Assembly: GCF_039522935.1 (NCBI RefSeq)
Contig: NZ_BAAAEI010000021.1
Location: forward strand, 1 to 64,000
Source: Bowmanella denitrificans
GTDB taxonomy: Bacteria > Pseudomonadota > Gammaproteobacteria > Enterobacterales > Alteromonadaceae
Length of the DNA stretch: 64,000 bases
Direction: 5' to 3'
In this document: positions 42,818-52,288 of the stretch, piece after piece
Numbering within the stretch: the first letter of the stretch is position 1
Layout: each line of letters begins with the position of its first letter
Program-made: the position numbers and the translations under genes
Notes under the pieces: generated by a model
The model's input: only the letters and a program-made list of their open reading frames with translations
Told to the model about the DNA's origin: nothing
Databases searched by the model: none

Positions 42818-43738
42818 TTAAAAATCAATACTTAACTTATGTTCAAAGCCCAGGGCCAGATAGCGCCGATCAGGATTGTCATCCTGTTCAATATGAGCAG
42901 CCCAGGCATAGACCTTAGTTTGCTTACCCAGATGGTAATCGAATCCCAGGTTGTAGGTTCTGTCATCTTCCATACTCTGTAACTGAGCGCGCCATTCCCA
43001 TTCCCCCCAGCGATGACTGTAACTGGCCAGAGCACCATTACGGGCGTCACCACCAGCAGAGGGGTCCTGTCGTTGCAACATAATGCCTAGCTTGCCAGCG
43101 CCCAGTTTATGTTGAACTGAGGCGCGAGTGACATCAAAGCCCGCCACATCAAAGTCCTGTGCCAGTGCGACAAACCAGGCGGAAGACTTTAGGTTAGCGT
43201 CACCATAAAACAGTCCTGCTGAAATAGCATCATCCCCTGCAGAGGACTTCTCAGCCTGATAAGTCAGCACGGCATGAAAACCATGCCATGTTGGTGAGGT
43301 GTAGGTTGCCACATCAGACAGACGATTTTCCCCTTTCCAAATGGCGGCAATATCACCTTCATAGTGGTTGTATAAATCTATTTTTCCCTGTGCCATCCAC
43401 AGAGCTGTAAAATTACGTCCCAGCGTCAATTCGCCAAAACGCCCTCGCAATCCCACGTACTGTGGACGCTCCGTCAGGTTATCAACGCCCTTTTCCCCGG
43501 TAATATCGACTTTCCATTCAAGTCGGTAAACCACTGACAATGCTTCTTGCAGGCGGATATCGCCCTTTACGCCTATCCAGGAATTATTGCTGCGAATTTC
43601 GCTGAAGCTGTCCTCGCCCTCATCAGCTAATTGACCGTTAACATTTAGCTTTGCGTAAAACTCTCCCTGTTGACTAAGTTCTGCCGAAACCGGATTGGCA
43701 ACCAAGCAAAGTAAGAAAGGAAGCAGGTATTTTTTCAT
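42818..43738 (-). CDS. Gram-negative porin
   Basis: A 306-residue outer-membrane protein with the signal peptide M-K-K-Y-L-L-P-F-L-L-C-L-V-A-N-P-V-S-A. The mature N-terminus is G-E-F-Y-A-K-L-N-V-N-G-Q, and E-I-R-S-N-N-S-W-I-G-V-K-G-D and V-Y-R-L-E-W follow, as in the general porin family. The barrel ends L-G-F-E-H-K-L-S-I-D-F with a terminal Phe. It probably forms a trimeric diffusion pore. The ATG at 43738 follows AGGGA. It is monocistronic. Confidence 0.93.
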   Translation of the reverse strand: MKKYLLPFLLCLVANPVSAELSQQGEFYAKLNVNGQLADEGEDSFSEIRSNNSWIGVKGDIRLQEALSVVYRLEWKVDITGEKGVDNLTERPQYVGLRGRFGELTLGRNFTALWMAQGKIDLYNHYEGDIAAIWKGENRLSDVATYTSPTWHGFHAVLTYQAEKSSAGDDAISAGLFYGDANLKSSAWFVALAQDFDVAGFDVTRASVQHKLGAGKLGIMLQRQDPSAGGDARNGALASYSHRWGEWEWRAQLQSMEDDRTYNLGFDYHLGKQTKVYAWAAHIEQDDNPDRRYLALGFEHKLSIDF

Positions 43739-43999
43739 AATCGATGTCCCTGTTGTGAATCCCATAGCTGCTGTTTTCAATGGTGTAACCATAAACAGCT
43801 CCTACCTATAGTTGACAAAATCATGGCTTGCAAAGAGTTATCTTGTGCAGCTGATGTCCCCTGTCCCAACAAGTCAGGCAGCATTCGATATTTTTATTAA
43901 CCTTCACCTACTTGAGCTATGGTTATTCTAACAAAGTGGTCCTTGCTGCCCCTGGTCTAACACAATTTAGGATGTATCCGACACAAAGGAAGCCGTTGT

Positions 44000-45643
44000 A
44001 TGATCGAGTTGAATAATCTGACTATTCGTACCAAGTTTTCTCTGCCACTGCTACTCATTAGCGTACTGGTGATCGTCGTCAGTATTCTCAGTATGAATAA
44101 CGGAAAACGACTGTCTGCCGATGCCCATCTGTTGTCCAGTACCTTTATGAATGCGATAGACATTGGTTTAAATGCGGATCGTGATCTGTACCAGGCGCTT
44201 ACTGCCTCACAAAACTATGTCACCAAGAAGTACCTGGGTCTGGCGAATTTTCAAAAAGAGCGTGACGAGTTTGACGAAAATGCCCAGCAAGCCCTCGATC
44301 GCATGAATCAGGTACGCGCTTTGGTGGCGGATTATCCGGATGTCACCAGAGCTATCAGAGACTTTGACCGGGATTATGAAACCTGGCACAACGCTGCCAA
44401 ACAAGTGTTTGCTATGGCAGACGCAGGGCAAACAGCCGAGGCAGCAACCTATAACAGTACCAAGGTTATGACGGATTTTTCCAGACTGCGTAATCATTAT
44501 GATTTGACAGGCGCCATGGTCAAAGAGCTTGCAGACAGAACAACGGCGGAAGCCAAAGCGGCTGGTGATCGGCAGCGCAATGTTCTGCTGATGGTTATTT
44601 TACTGGTTGTATTGGCTAGCGGACTCAGCATCGTGCTGGGTCCCAGATTAGTTACCAACAGGGTCAACGAGTTAAACCGTATGATAGCCACCATCAGTGA
44701 AGGTGAAGGCGATTTAAGAGGTCGTCTGAATAGCTCAGGCAAAGACGAACTGTCTCTCTTGGCTGGCACCTTTAATGGCCTGATGGCGAAGCTGCAGGAG
44801 CTGATCAAAATGATCAAAATGGATGCAGACCGCCTGGATAAAACCGTCACCCGCCTCAATGACTCTGCCAGACAGGGTAAAGAGATTGCCGGGGAGCAAG
44901 GTTCAAATCTCGATCAAATCGCAACCGCCGTCAATCAACTCAGTCATGCCGTACACGAGGTAGCCAACAACGCACAAAGTGCACTTAGCAGCACAAGGGA
45001 AGCCAAAGACAAAACCACTCACTCAACCGCCATAGTGGGCGAATCCGTCACTAGTATCAATAAACTTTCCGGCGCAGTCAGCCATGCCAGTACTGTGATC
45101 ACAAAATTGGCCGATGAATCAAAAAGCATCGCGCAAGTGTTAGATGTGATAAGGGGTATTGCCGAGCAGACTAACCTGCTGGCTTTAAATGCAGCGATAG
45201 AGGCCGCCAGAGCGGGCGAACAAGGGCGCGGATTTGCCGTGGTGGCCGATGAGGTGCGAACCCTAGCAAGCCGCACCCAACAATCAACTGAAGATATCCA
45301 GCGTATGATTGAGGGTTTACAGAGTGGCGTTACTGAAGCGGTTAACGCAATTAATAGTGGGACCGACCAGGTTGAGGGTGTTGTGCAGATGTCAGAAAAA
45401 ATCCGCCACTCGCTCACCGATGTAGAGGGGGCGGTCAATCAAACCAATGATATGATTTATCAAATTGCCACCGCCACGGAACAACAAAGCCAGGTGGTGG
45501 ATGAGATTAATCGCAGCATCAGTGCCCTGCATGGTTTGTCGCAACAGAGTGTCAGCATTGTCGGTGACACCAAACAAGTATCTGATGATATTGGCAGTAT
45601 GGCCAAGGGCCTGAATGACAATGTAGGGCGGTTTAAAGTCTGA
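44000..45643 (+). CDS. Methyl-accepting chemotaxis protein
   Basis: A 547-residue chemoreceptor. TM1 spans about 12-32 and TM2 about 193-212; the periplasmic part between them (about 160 residues) is helical, in the style of 4HB domains. HAMP covers about 213-266. The signalling domain has the conserved hairpin tip E-Q-T-N-L-L-A-L-N-A-A-I-E-A-A-R-A-G-E-Q and V-V-A-D-E-V-R-T-L-A. It reports to CheA/CheW. The C-terminus has no NWETF-like CheR-binding tail. It overlaps the convergent binding-protein gene by 11 bases. Confidence 0.96.
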   Translation: MIELNNLTIRTKFSLPLLLISVLVIVVSILSMNNGKRLSADAHLLSSTFMNAIDIGLNADRDLYQALTASQNYVTKKYLGLANFQKERDEFDENAQQALDRMNQVRALVADYPDVTRAIRDFDRDYETWHNAAKQVFAMADAGQTAEAATYNSTKVMTDFSRLRNHYDLTGAMVKELADRTTAEAKAAGDRQRNVLLMVILLVVLASGLSIVLGPRLVTNRVNELNRMIATISEGEGDLRGRLNSSGKDELSLLAGTFNGLMAKLQELIKMIKMDADRLDKTVTRLNDSARQGKEIAGEQGSNLDQIATAVNQLSHAVHEVANNAQSALSSTREAKDKTTHSTAIVGESVTSINKLSGAVSHASTVITKLADESKSIAQVLDVIRGIAEQTNLLALNAAIEAARAGEQGRGFAVVADEVRTLASRTQQSTEDIQRMIEGLQSGVTEAVNAINSGTDQVEGVVQMSEKIRHSLTDVEGAVNQTNDMIYQIATATEQQSQVVDEINRSISALHGLSQQSVSIVGDTKQVSDDIGSMAKGLNDNVGRFKV

Positions 45644-46802
45644 GTGCCCCTTGTTTGAGCAGTTGCTCTAGGCGCACGCCAACAATCAGAATGTACCTTT
45701 GCCCATTTGCGGATAACGCCAGACTGACATGGGTGAGAAACTGGCGTGTTGAGGCATCATAGTGCAATGAACTGATATACAGAGGCTGATAACTCAGCGC
45801 CTGAACCTTCAGTTCATCGCCTTGCCAGTAGTCTGAGGTCACCACTGATGCAGCAATTAACTCGCCATTTTGCTGAGTCAGCATAAGCTCAGCAATAACA
45901 CTCAGTTCTTGCTGAATGTCTCTTAGCTTTTGCGCCAACCCGTTATGCACTATCTGTTTGATCAGTGCCCCCGATGTCCCTTGTAACTCTGCCTGCCATT
46001 GCGCTTCGAGCTTTTCCAGCATGTCCGGGCTTGCCTCCTTAACCCTTAGTAGCCACTGTTCTATCATCGGCTGCAACGTGCCATTAAAACGATGCAAAAG
46101 GTGTTCAGTAATAAAGTCCTTTACCTGCTGACGTTCACTATCAGATAGCGCTCGAACCTGAGGATCGCATTTATCAATAGTAGCGTTAAACTGTTCCTGC
46201 AAGTCAGGAAAACGCTGTACAACAGCGGCAGAAAACGTCAAGGTTTTAGGAACATAACGCAGAAATTCACGATGACCAACCGGTGCTTTAAAAAGAAAGC
46301 GAACCTGGCTATCGTCTGCAACAAAGTAGTCGATGCGTCCCGCTTCAAATTGCTGAACCAACTGTGCAGTGTCTCGTGCTTTTATCAATGGCAAGAGTTG
46401 ATTGTCTAATAGCCAGTTCTCAATATCTGATCCCCTGACCACGCCAAGCCTGTCCCTGGCCCCTTGCTCCACAACTGATTTGCGCTGAAATAGAAACCAT
46501 TTTTCAAGCAGGATAGGTGAAGAGCTGATTCCCCCCGCGATTTCATCGGGCGAGGTGAGAAACACGCCATCGACCTTACCTTCGTTTAATTCACGTTTGG
46601 CTCTTGCCCATGGCAACATCAACAGTTCGAGATCAATATCCAGCTTGTTCATAATGCAACCAATGGTATTAACCGCGCGCTTGTCCTGCTCTTCACTCAA
46701 CACATATTGCAGTGCTGAGGGGCTTTGTGTGGCTAAGGTTAATTGTGATGGCAATATCACACCATCCAATAACAGAAGAGATAAAATGGTCAAGCCATGC
46801 AT
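45633..46802 (-). CDS. Periplasmic substrate-binding (SBP3-like) protein with C-terminal Cache-like domain
   Basis: A 389-residue exported protein (signal peptide about 1-24). About 30-240 resembles a type-3 solute-binding fold: M-L-P-W-A-R-A-K-R-E-L-N-E-G-K-V-D-G-V-F and L-V-Q-Q-F-E-A-G-R-I-D-Y-F-V-A-D. The last 130 residues contain A-S-V-V-T-S-D-Y-W-Q-G-D-E, which I associate with PDC/Cache sensor domains. No transmembrane or signalling domain is present, and no ABC permease lies nearby, so transport is unlikely. The convergent chemoreceptor makes a co-receptor role thinkable (inference). Confidence 0.75.
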   Translation of the reverse strand: MHGLTILSLLLLDGVILPSQLTLATQSPSALQYVLSEEQDKRAVNTIGCIMNKLDIDLELLMLPWARAKRELNEGKVDGVFLTSPDEIAGGISSSPILLEKWFLFQRKSVVEQGARDRLGVVRGSDIENWLLDNQLLPLIKARDTAQLVQQFEAGRIDYFVADDSQVRFLFKAPVGHREFLRYVPKTLTFSAAVVQRFPDLQEQFNATIDKCDPQVRALSDSERQQVKDFITEHLLHRFNGTLQPMIEQWLLRVKEASPDMLEKLEAQWQAELQGTSGALIKQIVHNGLAQKLRDIQQELSVIAELMLTQQNGELIAASVVTSDYWQGDELKVQALSYQPLYISSLHYDASTRQFLTHVSLALSANGQRYILIVGVRLEQLLKQGALRL

Positions 46803-46887
46803 CTTGGTTGTTCCATCAACAGATTCGACACTATTAAAATTTGGGTAAGCGAGTTTATATATAGAAACAGTAGCCTAAAGCGGCAAT

Positions 46888-46917
46888 AAAAAAACGCAGC
46901 TCAAGGCTGCGTTTTTG
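46888..46917 (-). terminator. Intrinsic terminator of glyA
   Basis: On the minus strand, AAAAACGCAGC-CTTGA-GCTGCGTTTTTTT (46887-46916) lies about 20 bases after the glyA stop. It is a perfect stem with an A-tract on one side and a T-tract on the other, so it can work in both directions. Confidence 0.9.
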
Positions 46918-46934
46918 TCTGCCTGTAGTATGTA

Positions 46935-48191
46935 TCAGGCATAAACCGGGAAGGTTTCGCACAGGCTGACCACTTCGCCTTTGATGCGCTCAATCACAGA
47001 CTCATCGCCCATATTGTCCAGCACATCACAGATCCAGGTCGCTACCTGCTTAGCTTGCTCTTCTTTGAAGCCCCGACGGGTAATAGCCGGTGTACCAATA
47101 CGTAAACCACTGGTAACAAAGGGAGAACGGGGATCATTGGGTACCGAGTTCTTGTTAACCGTGATATTGGCGCGTCCCAGTGCCGCGTCCGCATCTTTAC
47201 CAGTGATATCTTTGTCAATCAAGTCAAGCAGGAACAGGTGGTTTTCAGTACCATTGGATACCACTTTGTAACCGCGCGCCTGCATCACCGCAACCATGGC
47301 CTTGGCATTCACAATCACTTGTTGCTGATACGCCTTAAATTCAGGCTGCAGCGCTTCTTTAAAGGCCACGGCCTTAGCAGCGATAACGTGACACAAAGGG
47401 CCACCCTGATTACCCGGGAATACCGAGCTGTTGAGCTTTTTATAGATATCTTCGTCACCACAGGACGACAAAATCAGACCGCCACGAGGACCCGCCAGGG
47501 TCTTATGCGTGGTGGTGGTCACCACATGGGCATGCGGCAGTGGGTTAGGATATAAGCCCGCCGCGACTAAACCGGCAACGTGCGCCATATCCACCAGCAG
47601 GTATGCACCAACCTTATCGGCAATAGCGCGGAAACGCGACCAGTCCATAATGCCGGAATAAGCTGAAAAACCAGCAATAATCATACGCGGCTTATGCTCA
47701 AGGGCCAGCGCTTCAACCTGGGCATAATCCACTTCACCGGTTTCTTCGTTCAGACCATACTGAACCGCATTGTATGTTTTGCCGGAAAAGCTCACCTTAG
47801 CGCCATGGGTCAGGTGACCACCGTGAGCCAGGCTCATACCCAGCACAGTGTCATTGGCATCCAGCAGCGCCATAAATACTGCACTGTTGGCCTGAGAGCC
47901 GGAATGAGGCTGTACGTTGGCATAATCAGCGCCAAACAGTTGCTTGGCACGCTCAATGGCCAGATCTTCGGCCACATCCACATATTCACAACCACCGTAA
48001 TAACGCTTATGCGGGTAGCCTTCAGCGTATTTGTTGGTCAGTTGAGAGCCCTGTGCTTCCAGTACCCTGGGGCTGCAATAGTTTTCTGAGGCGATGAGCT
48101 CAATATGATGCTCCTGACGCTGAGTCTCATTCTGAATGGCCTGATACAGTTCAGGGTCGAAATCTTGGATATTCATGGCGCGTGAAAGCAT
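46935..48191 (-). CDS. glyA: Serine hydroxymethyltransferase
   Basis: A 418-residue PLP enzyme interconverting serine and glycine with tetrahydrofolate. The N-terminus has I-E-L-I-A-S-E-N-Y, and the PLP-lysine motif is V-V-T-T-T-T-H-K-T-L-A-G-P-R-G-G. The start M-L-S-R-A-M-N-I parallels the E. coli protein M-L-K-R-E-M-N-I. It is monocistronic, with its own terminator, and divergent from ettA across 229 bases. Together with sdaA and serB it touches serine metabolism, but the three genes are not clustered. Confidence 0.98.
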   Translation of the reverse strand: MLSRAMNIQDFDPELYQAIQNETQRQEHHIELIASENYCSPRVLEAQGSQLTNKYAEGYPHKRYYGGCEYVDVAEDLAIERAKQLFGADYANVQPHSGSQANSAVFMALLDANDTVLGMSLAHGGHLTHGAKVSFSGKTYNAVQYGLNEETGEVDYAQVEALALEHKPRMIIAGFSAYSGIMDWSRFRAIADKVGAYLLVDMAHVAGLVAAGLYPNPLPHAHVVTTTTHKTLAGPRGGLILSSCGDEDIYKKLNSSVFPGNQGGPLCHVIAAKAVAFKEALQPEFKAYQQQVIVNAKAMVAVMQARGYKVVSNGTENHLFLLDLIDKDITGKDADAALGRANITVNKNSVPNDPRSPFVTSGLRIGTPAITRRGFKEEQAKQVATWICDVLDNMGDESVIERIKGEVVSLCETFPVYA

Positions 48192-48420
48192 CGTTTCTCC
48201 TCAGGGAATGGGGGCCGTCGTTGGCCGGCTCGGTCTGCGAAAAAGAGGCCATATTCTAGTCATTTTACCCCGGATGTACATAGGTAAGCGCTCATTGCCT
48301 GCCACCGAATCGCCATAAGCGAAAATTTACTGTTATAAAGCGTCCGGTCAGCGCCTTTTAACCATATGGATATCTGGTTTAGAATATCCGTCATCTCAAA
48401 CCAGCAAAGCTTGGAACTTC

Positions 48421-50088
48421 ATGTCTCAATACGTTTACACCATGCACAGGGTTGGCAAAATCGTGCCGCCCAAGCGCGAAATTCTTAAAAATATCTCACT
48501 CAGCTTCTTCCCTGGCGCCAAAATTGGTGTCTTGGGTTTAAACGGGGCCGGTAAATCCACACTGCTACGCATTATGGCCGGCATTGACACAGACATTGAA
48601 GGTGAAGCCCGCCCTCAGCCAGGCATTAAGATTGGCTATCTGCCGCAGGAACCTCGCCTGGATGAAAGCAAAGATGTACGGGGCAATATCGAAGAGGCTG
48701 TCGCAGATGTGGTGTATGCGCTGAAGCGTTTGGATGAAGTCTATGCGGCTTATGCAGAAGAAAACGCGGATTTTGATGCGCTGGCCAAGGAGCAAGGGGA
48801 ACTGGAAGCCATTATTCAGGCTAAAGACGGGCACAATCTGGACCATGCCCTGGAACGTGCCGCCGATGCATTGCGTTTGCCGCCCTGGGATGCCGATGTC
48901 AGTAAGCTGTCTGGTGGTGAACGTCGCCGTGTGGCACTGTGCCGATTACTGCTTGAAAAACCCGATATGCTGTTGCTGGACGAACCCACCAACCACCTGG
49001 ATGCAGAATCTGTGGCCTGGTTAGAGCGCTTCCTGCACGACTATGAAGGCACAGTGGTCGCAATTACCCACGACCGTTACTTCCTGGATAACGTGGCCGG
49101 ATGGATCCTGGAGCTTGACCGCGGTCACGGCATTCCTTGGGAAGGCAATTACTCGTCCTGGCTTGAGCAAAAAGACAAACGTCTGGAACAGGAAGAGAAA
49201 AGCGAGCAAGCCCGCCAGCGCTCCATCAAACAGGAACTGGAATGGGTACGCAGCAATGCCAAAGGGCGTCAGGCCAAGAGCAAAGCACGTATGGCGCGTT
49301 TTGAAGAGCTGTCCAGCGGCGATTATCAGAAACGTAATGAAACCAACGAACTCTTTATCCCACCCGGCGAGCGTCTGGGCGACAAAGTGATTGAGGTTAA
49401 AAACCTGCGTAAATCCTATGGCGACCGGGTACTGATCGACGATTTAAGCTTTACTATGCCCAAGGGTGCCATCGTTGGCATTATTGGTCCCAATGGTGCC
49501 GGTAAATCCACGTTGTTCCGTATGCTAAGCGGTATTGAACAACCTGATAGTGGTGAAATTGTGGTGGGTGATACTGTCAAGCTGACCAGCGTTGAACAGT
49601 TCCGCGACCACTTGGATGGTGACAAAACCGTTTGGCAACAAGTGTCTAACGGCCAGGATATTCTGCGTATCGGCAGCTTTGAAATTAACAGCCGTGCTTA
49701 TGTCAGTCGCTTTAACTTTAAAGGCAACGACCAGCAGAAATTTGTTAAGGATCTGTCTGGTGGTGAACGCAACCGATTGCACCTGGCAGAGCTGTTAAAA
49801 GCCGGTGGCAACGTGCTACTGCTTGACGAACCAACCAACGATTTGGATGTGGAAACACTGCGCGCATTGGAAAACGCATTGCTGGAATTCCCAGGCTGCG
49901 CCATGGTTATCTCGCACGACCGCTGGTTCCTGGACAGGGTGGCCACCCACATTCTCGATTACCGCGACGAAGGTCAGGTGAACTTCTACGAAGGCAACTA
50001 CACCGACTACGAAGCCTGGCTCAAAGAAAACTTTGGTAAGGACGTAGTCGAACCACACAGACTGAAGTACAAGAAAATCAGTAAGTAA
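48421..50088 (+). CDS. ettA: Energy-dependent translational throttle protein EttA (ABC-F)
   Basis: A 555-residue ABC-F ATPase with two nucleotide-binding domains. Walker A L-N-G-A-G-K-S-T and P-N-G-A-G-K-S-T, signatures L-S-G-G-E-R-R-R and L-S-G-G-E-R-N-R, and Walker B L-L-L-D-E-P-T-N in both are all seen. The EttA-type arm insertion lies at about 95-140, and the PtIM linker at about 245-310 is rich in Arg/Lys. It binds the ribosomal E site and gates elongation by ATP/ADP ratio in E. coli. It is monocistronic with a terminator. Confidence 0.97.
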   Translation: MSQYVYTMHRVGKIVPPKREILKNISLSFFPGAKIGVLGLNGAGKSTLLRIMAGIDTDIEGEARPQPGIKIGYLPQEPRLDESKDVRGNIEEAVADVVYALKRLDEVYAAYAEENADFDALAKEQGELEAIIQAKDGHNLDHALERAADALRLPPWDADVSKLSGGERRRVALCRLLLEKPDMLLLDEPTNHLDAESVAWLERFLHDYEGTVVAITHDRYFLDNVAGWILELDRGHGIPWEGNYSSWLEQKDKRLEQEEKSEQARQRSIKQELEWVRSNAKGRQAKSKARMARFEELSSGDYQKRNETNELFIPPGERLGDKVIEVKNLRKSYGDRVLIDDLSFTMPKGAIVGIIGPNGAGKSTLFRMLSGIEQPDSGEIVVGDTVKLTSVEQFRDHLDGDKTVWQQVSNGQDILRIGSFEINSRAYVSRFNFKGNDQQKFVKDLSGGERNRLHLAELLKAGGNVLLLDEPTNDLDVETLRALENALLEFPGCAMVISHDRWFLDRVATHILDYRDEGQVNFYEGNYTDYEAWLKENFGKDVVEPHRLKYKKISK

Positions 50089-50134
50089 ATGGTTCGACTA
50101 CCTGCAGCAGGAGGCTGCAGCATTCCAGTAGAAA

Positions 50135-50160
50135 ACAGCAGGCCAGACCTGCTGTTTTTT
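50135..50160 (+). terminator. Intrinsic terminator of ettA
   Basis: ACAGCAGG-CCAG-ACCTGCTGT followed by six Ts (50135-50160) is a canonical terminator about 45 bases after the ettA stop. A CTGCAGC-AGGAG-GCTGCAG hairpin precedes it (50102-50120). Confidence 0.92.
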
Positions 50161-50347
50161 GTTATTAAACCACACTGCTATTTTTGCCCCAGACCATCCG
50201 CCAGATACTGCCAGTACTGAGTTATCAGCAAATTTCGCTTGCAGGCTTGGTTTTTCCACTATGAATCATACAATTAGCTTTAGATTGAATATGTATTTTA
50301 TGTGTATCTGTGACTATGCTTATACCAATATGGTCAGGCCTAATACG

Positions 50348-50728
50348 ATGACAACAGAAAACCGTCGAAAATTTACCCGCATTGTTTTTTCCGCGCCTTG
50401 TGAACTGCGTCAGGGGCAGCGTAAATGGCAATGCGGCTTGGTAGATATTTCCCTAAAAGGGGTGTTGATAACCTGCCCGCACGACTTTAGTGCCGATCAG
50501 AAAGAATCTGTACTGTTGGTGGTAAGTTTGCCGGGCATGGCTAGTAGCATTATGCTGGATGGCCAGATTATGCACGCAGATGACAACCAGGTGGGTATCA
50601 AAATCAATATGATTGATATCGATAGTGCCTCTAATCTGCGTCGTCTTATCGAATTGAATGTGGGCGATGACTCTTTATTAAAACGCGAGCTGGAGGCGCT
50701 CGCGTCACCAGATGAGGGAGACCATTAA
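50348..50728 (+). CDS. Small PilZ-domain protein
   Basis: A 126-residue single PilZ domain, starting at the ATG at 50348; the longer upstream frame runs back into the ettA terminator. The c-di-GMP motifs are present as R-R-K-F-T-R near residue 5 and D-I-S-L-K-G-V near 35, with G-I-K-I-N at the end of the barrel. It should bind cyclic di-GMP; output unknown. It overlaps the convergent radA by four bases. It lies near two larger PilZ genes and a diguanylate cyclase. Confidence 0.9.
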   Translation: MTTENRRKFTRIVFSAPCELRQGQRKWQCGLVDISLKGVLITCPHDFSADQKESVLLVVSLPGMASSIMLDGQIMHADDNQVGIKINMIDIDSASNLRRLIELNVGDDSLLKRELEALASPDEGDH

Positions 50729-52089
50729 AGTGCTTCAAGGGCCTCAGCCAAGCGTTTTACCCCGGTCACCTGCATGCCTTGAATTGGCTGTTTAGGCATA
50801 TTGGCTACCGGCACAATAGCCCGGGTAAAGCCGTGTTTGGCGGCTTCAGCCAAGCGTTCAGCGCCATTGGGTACAGGGCGAATTTCCCCCGCCAGTCCCA
50901 CTTCCCCAAACACGATCAATTCGCGTGGCAGGGCCTGATTACGGAAACTGGAAATCATCGCCATCAACAATGCCAGATCGGCGCTGGTTTCATTGACCTT
51001 AACCCCACCCACCACATTCACAAACACATCCTGGTCGTTCATTTGGATATTGCCGTGACGATGCAGAACCGCCAGCAACATACCCAGGCGATTTTGGTCG
51101 AGTCCCACCGCCAGGCGACGTGGATTAGCCATTTGTGAATAGTCCACCAGCGCCTGAATCTCAACCAGCAGAGGTCGTGTGCCTTCCCAAATCACCATCA
51201 CCAATGACCCCGGCGATGCCTCTTCTTCACGGCTTAAAAATATCGCCGACGGATTGCTGACTTCACGTAAGCCCTTATCCGTCATGGCAAAAACCCCTAG
51301 CTCGTTAACTGCGCCAAAACGATTTTTCTGCCCTCGCAAGGTACGAAAACGGCTATCGCCATCCCCTTCCAACATCATTGAACAGTCTATGCAATGTTCC
51401 AACACTTTAGGGCCAGCCAGGCTGCCATCCTTGGTTACGTGCCCCACCATCAACATGGCGATATGCTGCTGCTTGGCAAAACGGGTTAAATAAGCTGCGC
51501 TTTCCCTGACCTGAGATACACTGCCCGGTGCCGATTGCACATCAGCCACATGCATAACCTGAATGGAGTCGATAACCATCAGTTGTGGCTTATGTGTCAA
51601 CGCCACATCACAGATTGTTTCAATACTGGTCTCTGCCAGCAATTTCAATTTATCGGTAGGTAAACCCAGCCGGTGCGCCCGAAGTGCCACTTGTTGCAGT
51701 GACTCCTCACCAGTGACATACAGTGCTTCGCGCTGTTTGGCTAGATTACACATGGTTTGCAATAACAAGGTACTTTTACCTGCACCAGGTGAGCCGCCAA
51801 TCAAAATGGCTGAACCTGGCACCACTCCCCCGCCTAACACCCTATCCAGTTCTTTAAAACCGGAAGAGAAACGCGGCAGTGCCTGTAAGTCTATATTGTT
51901 AAGGGTCTGCACCTGCGCCGATGTTTGCCCGGCATAACCATGTCGGCGGTTGTCGACACCGCTTTTAGCCGGTGAGACAACAAATTCCGAAATGGTGTTC
52001 CAGGCACCACAATCATTGCACTGGCCCTGCCAGCGCGGGAATTCTGCACCGCAGTCACTGCAAACAAAGGCTGTTTTTCTTTTTGCCAT
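50725..52089 (-). CDS. radA: DNA repair protein RadA
   Basis: A 454-residue RecA-like ATPase that aids branch migration in recombination repair. Its zinc finger has Cys10/Cys13 and Cys24/Cys27, Walker A is G-G-S-P-G-A-G-K-S (98-106), and the RadA-specific K-N-R-F-G motif and C-terminal Lon-like domain are present. The ATG at 52089 (M-A-K-R-K-T) matches the family start. It is divergent from the tandem PilZ genes, 199 bases away, and convergent with the small PilZ gene. Confidence 0.97.
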   Translation of the reverse strand: MAKRKTAFVCSDCGAEFPRWQGQCNDCGAWNTISEFVVSPAKSGVDNRRHGYAGQTSAQVQTLNNIDLQALPRFSSGFKELDRVLGGGVVPGSAILIGGSPGAGKSTLLLQTMCNLAKQREALYVTGEESLQQVALRAHRLGLPTDKLKLLAETSIETICDVALTHKPQLMVIDSIQVMHVADVQSAPGSVSQVRESAAYLTRFAKQQHIAMLMVGHVTKDGSLAGPKVLEHCIDCSMMLEGDGDSRFRTLRGQKNRFGAVNELGVFAMTDKGLREVSNPSAIFLSREEEASPGSLVMVIWEGTRPLLVEIQALVDYSQMANPRRLAVGLDQNRLGMLLAVLHRHGNIQMNDQDVFVNVVGGVKVNETSADLALLMAMISSFRNQALPRELIVFGEVGLAGEIRPVPNGAERLAEAAKHGFTRAIVPVANMPKQPIQGMQVTGVKRLAEALEAL

Positions 52090-52288
52090 CGCCAAACGAA
52101 TAAGATCCAATGATGGCGCTAAGCATACCAGCTTTGTTCATAAATCGGAGTGAAGAACAAACTCTGCAACAAATAGTTGGAAAAAAAATAGACAGAAGTA
52201 ATGAGTATCTATATGGTTTTCACGCTTTCAGGAAGAACAGATAAACATCAGGATTGTAGGCCCATTAACTACTAAATAAAACATCATC

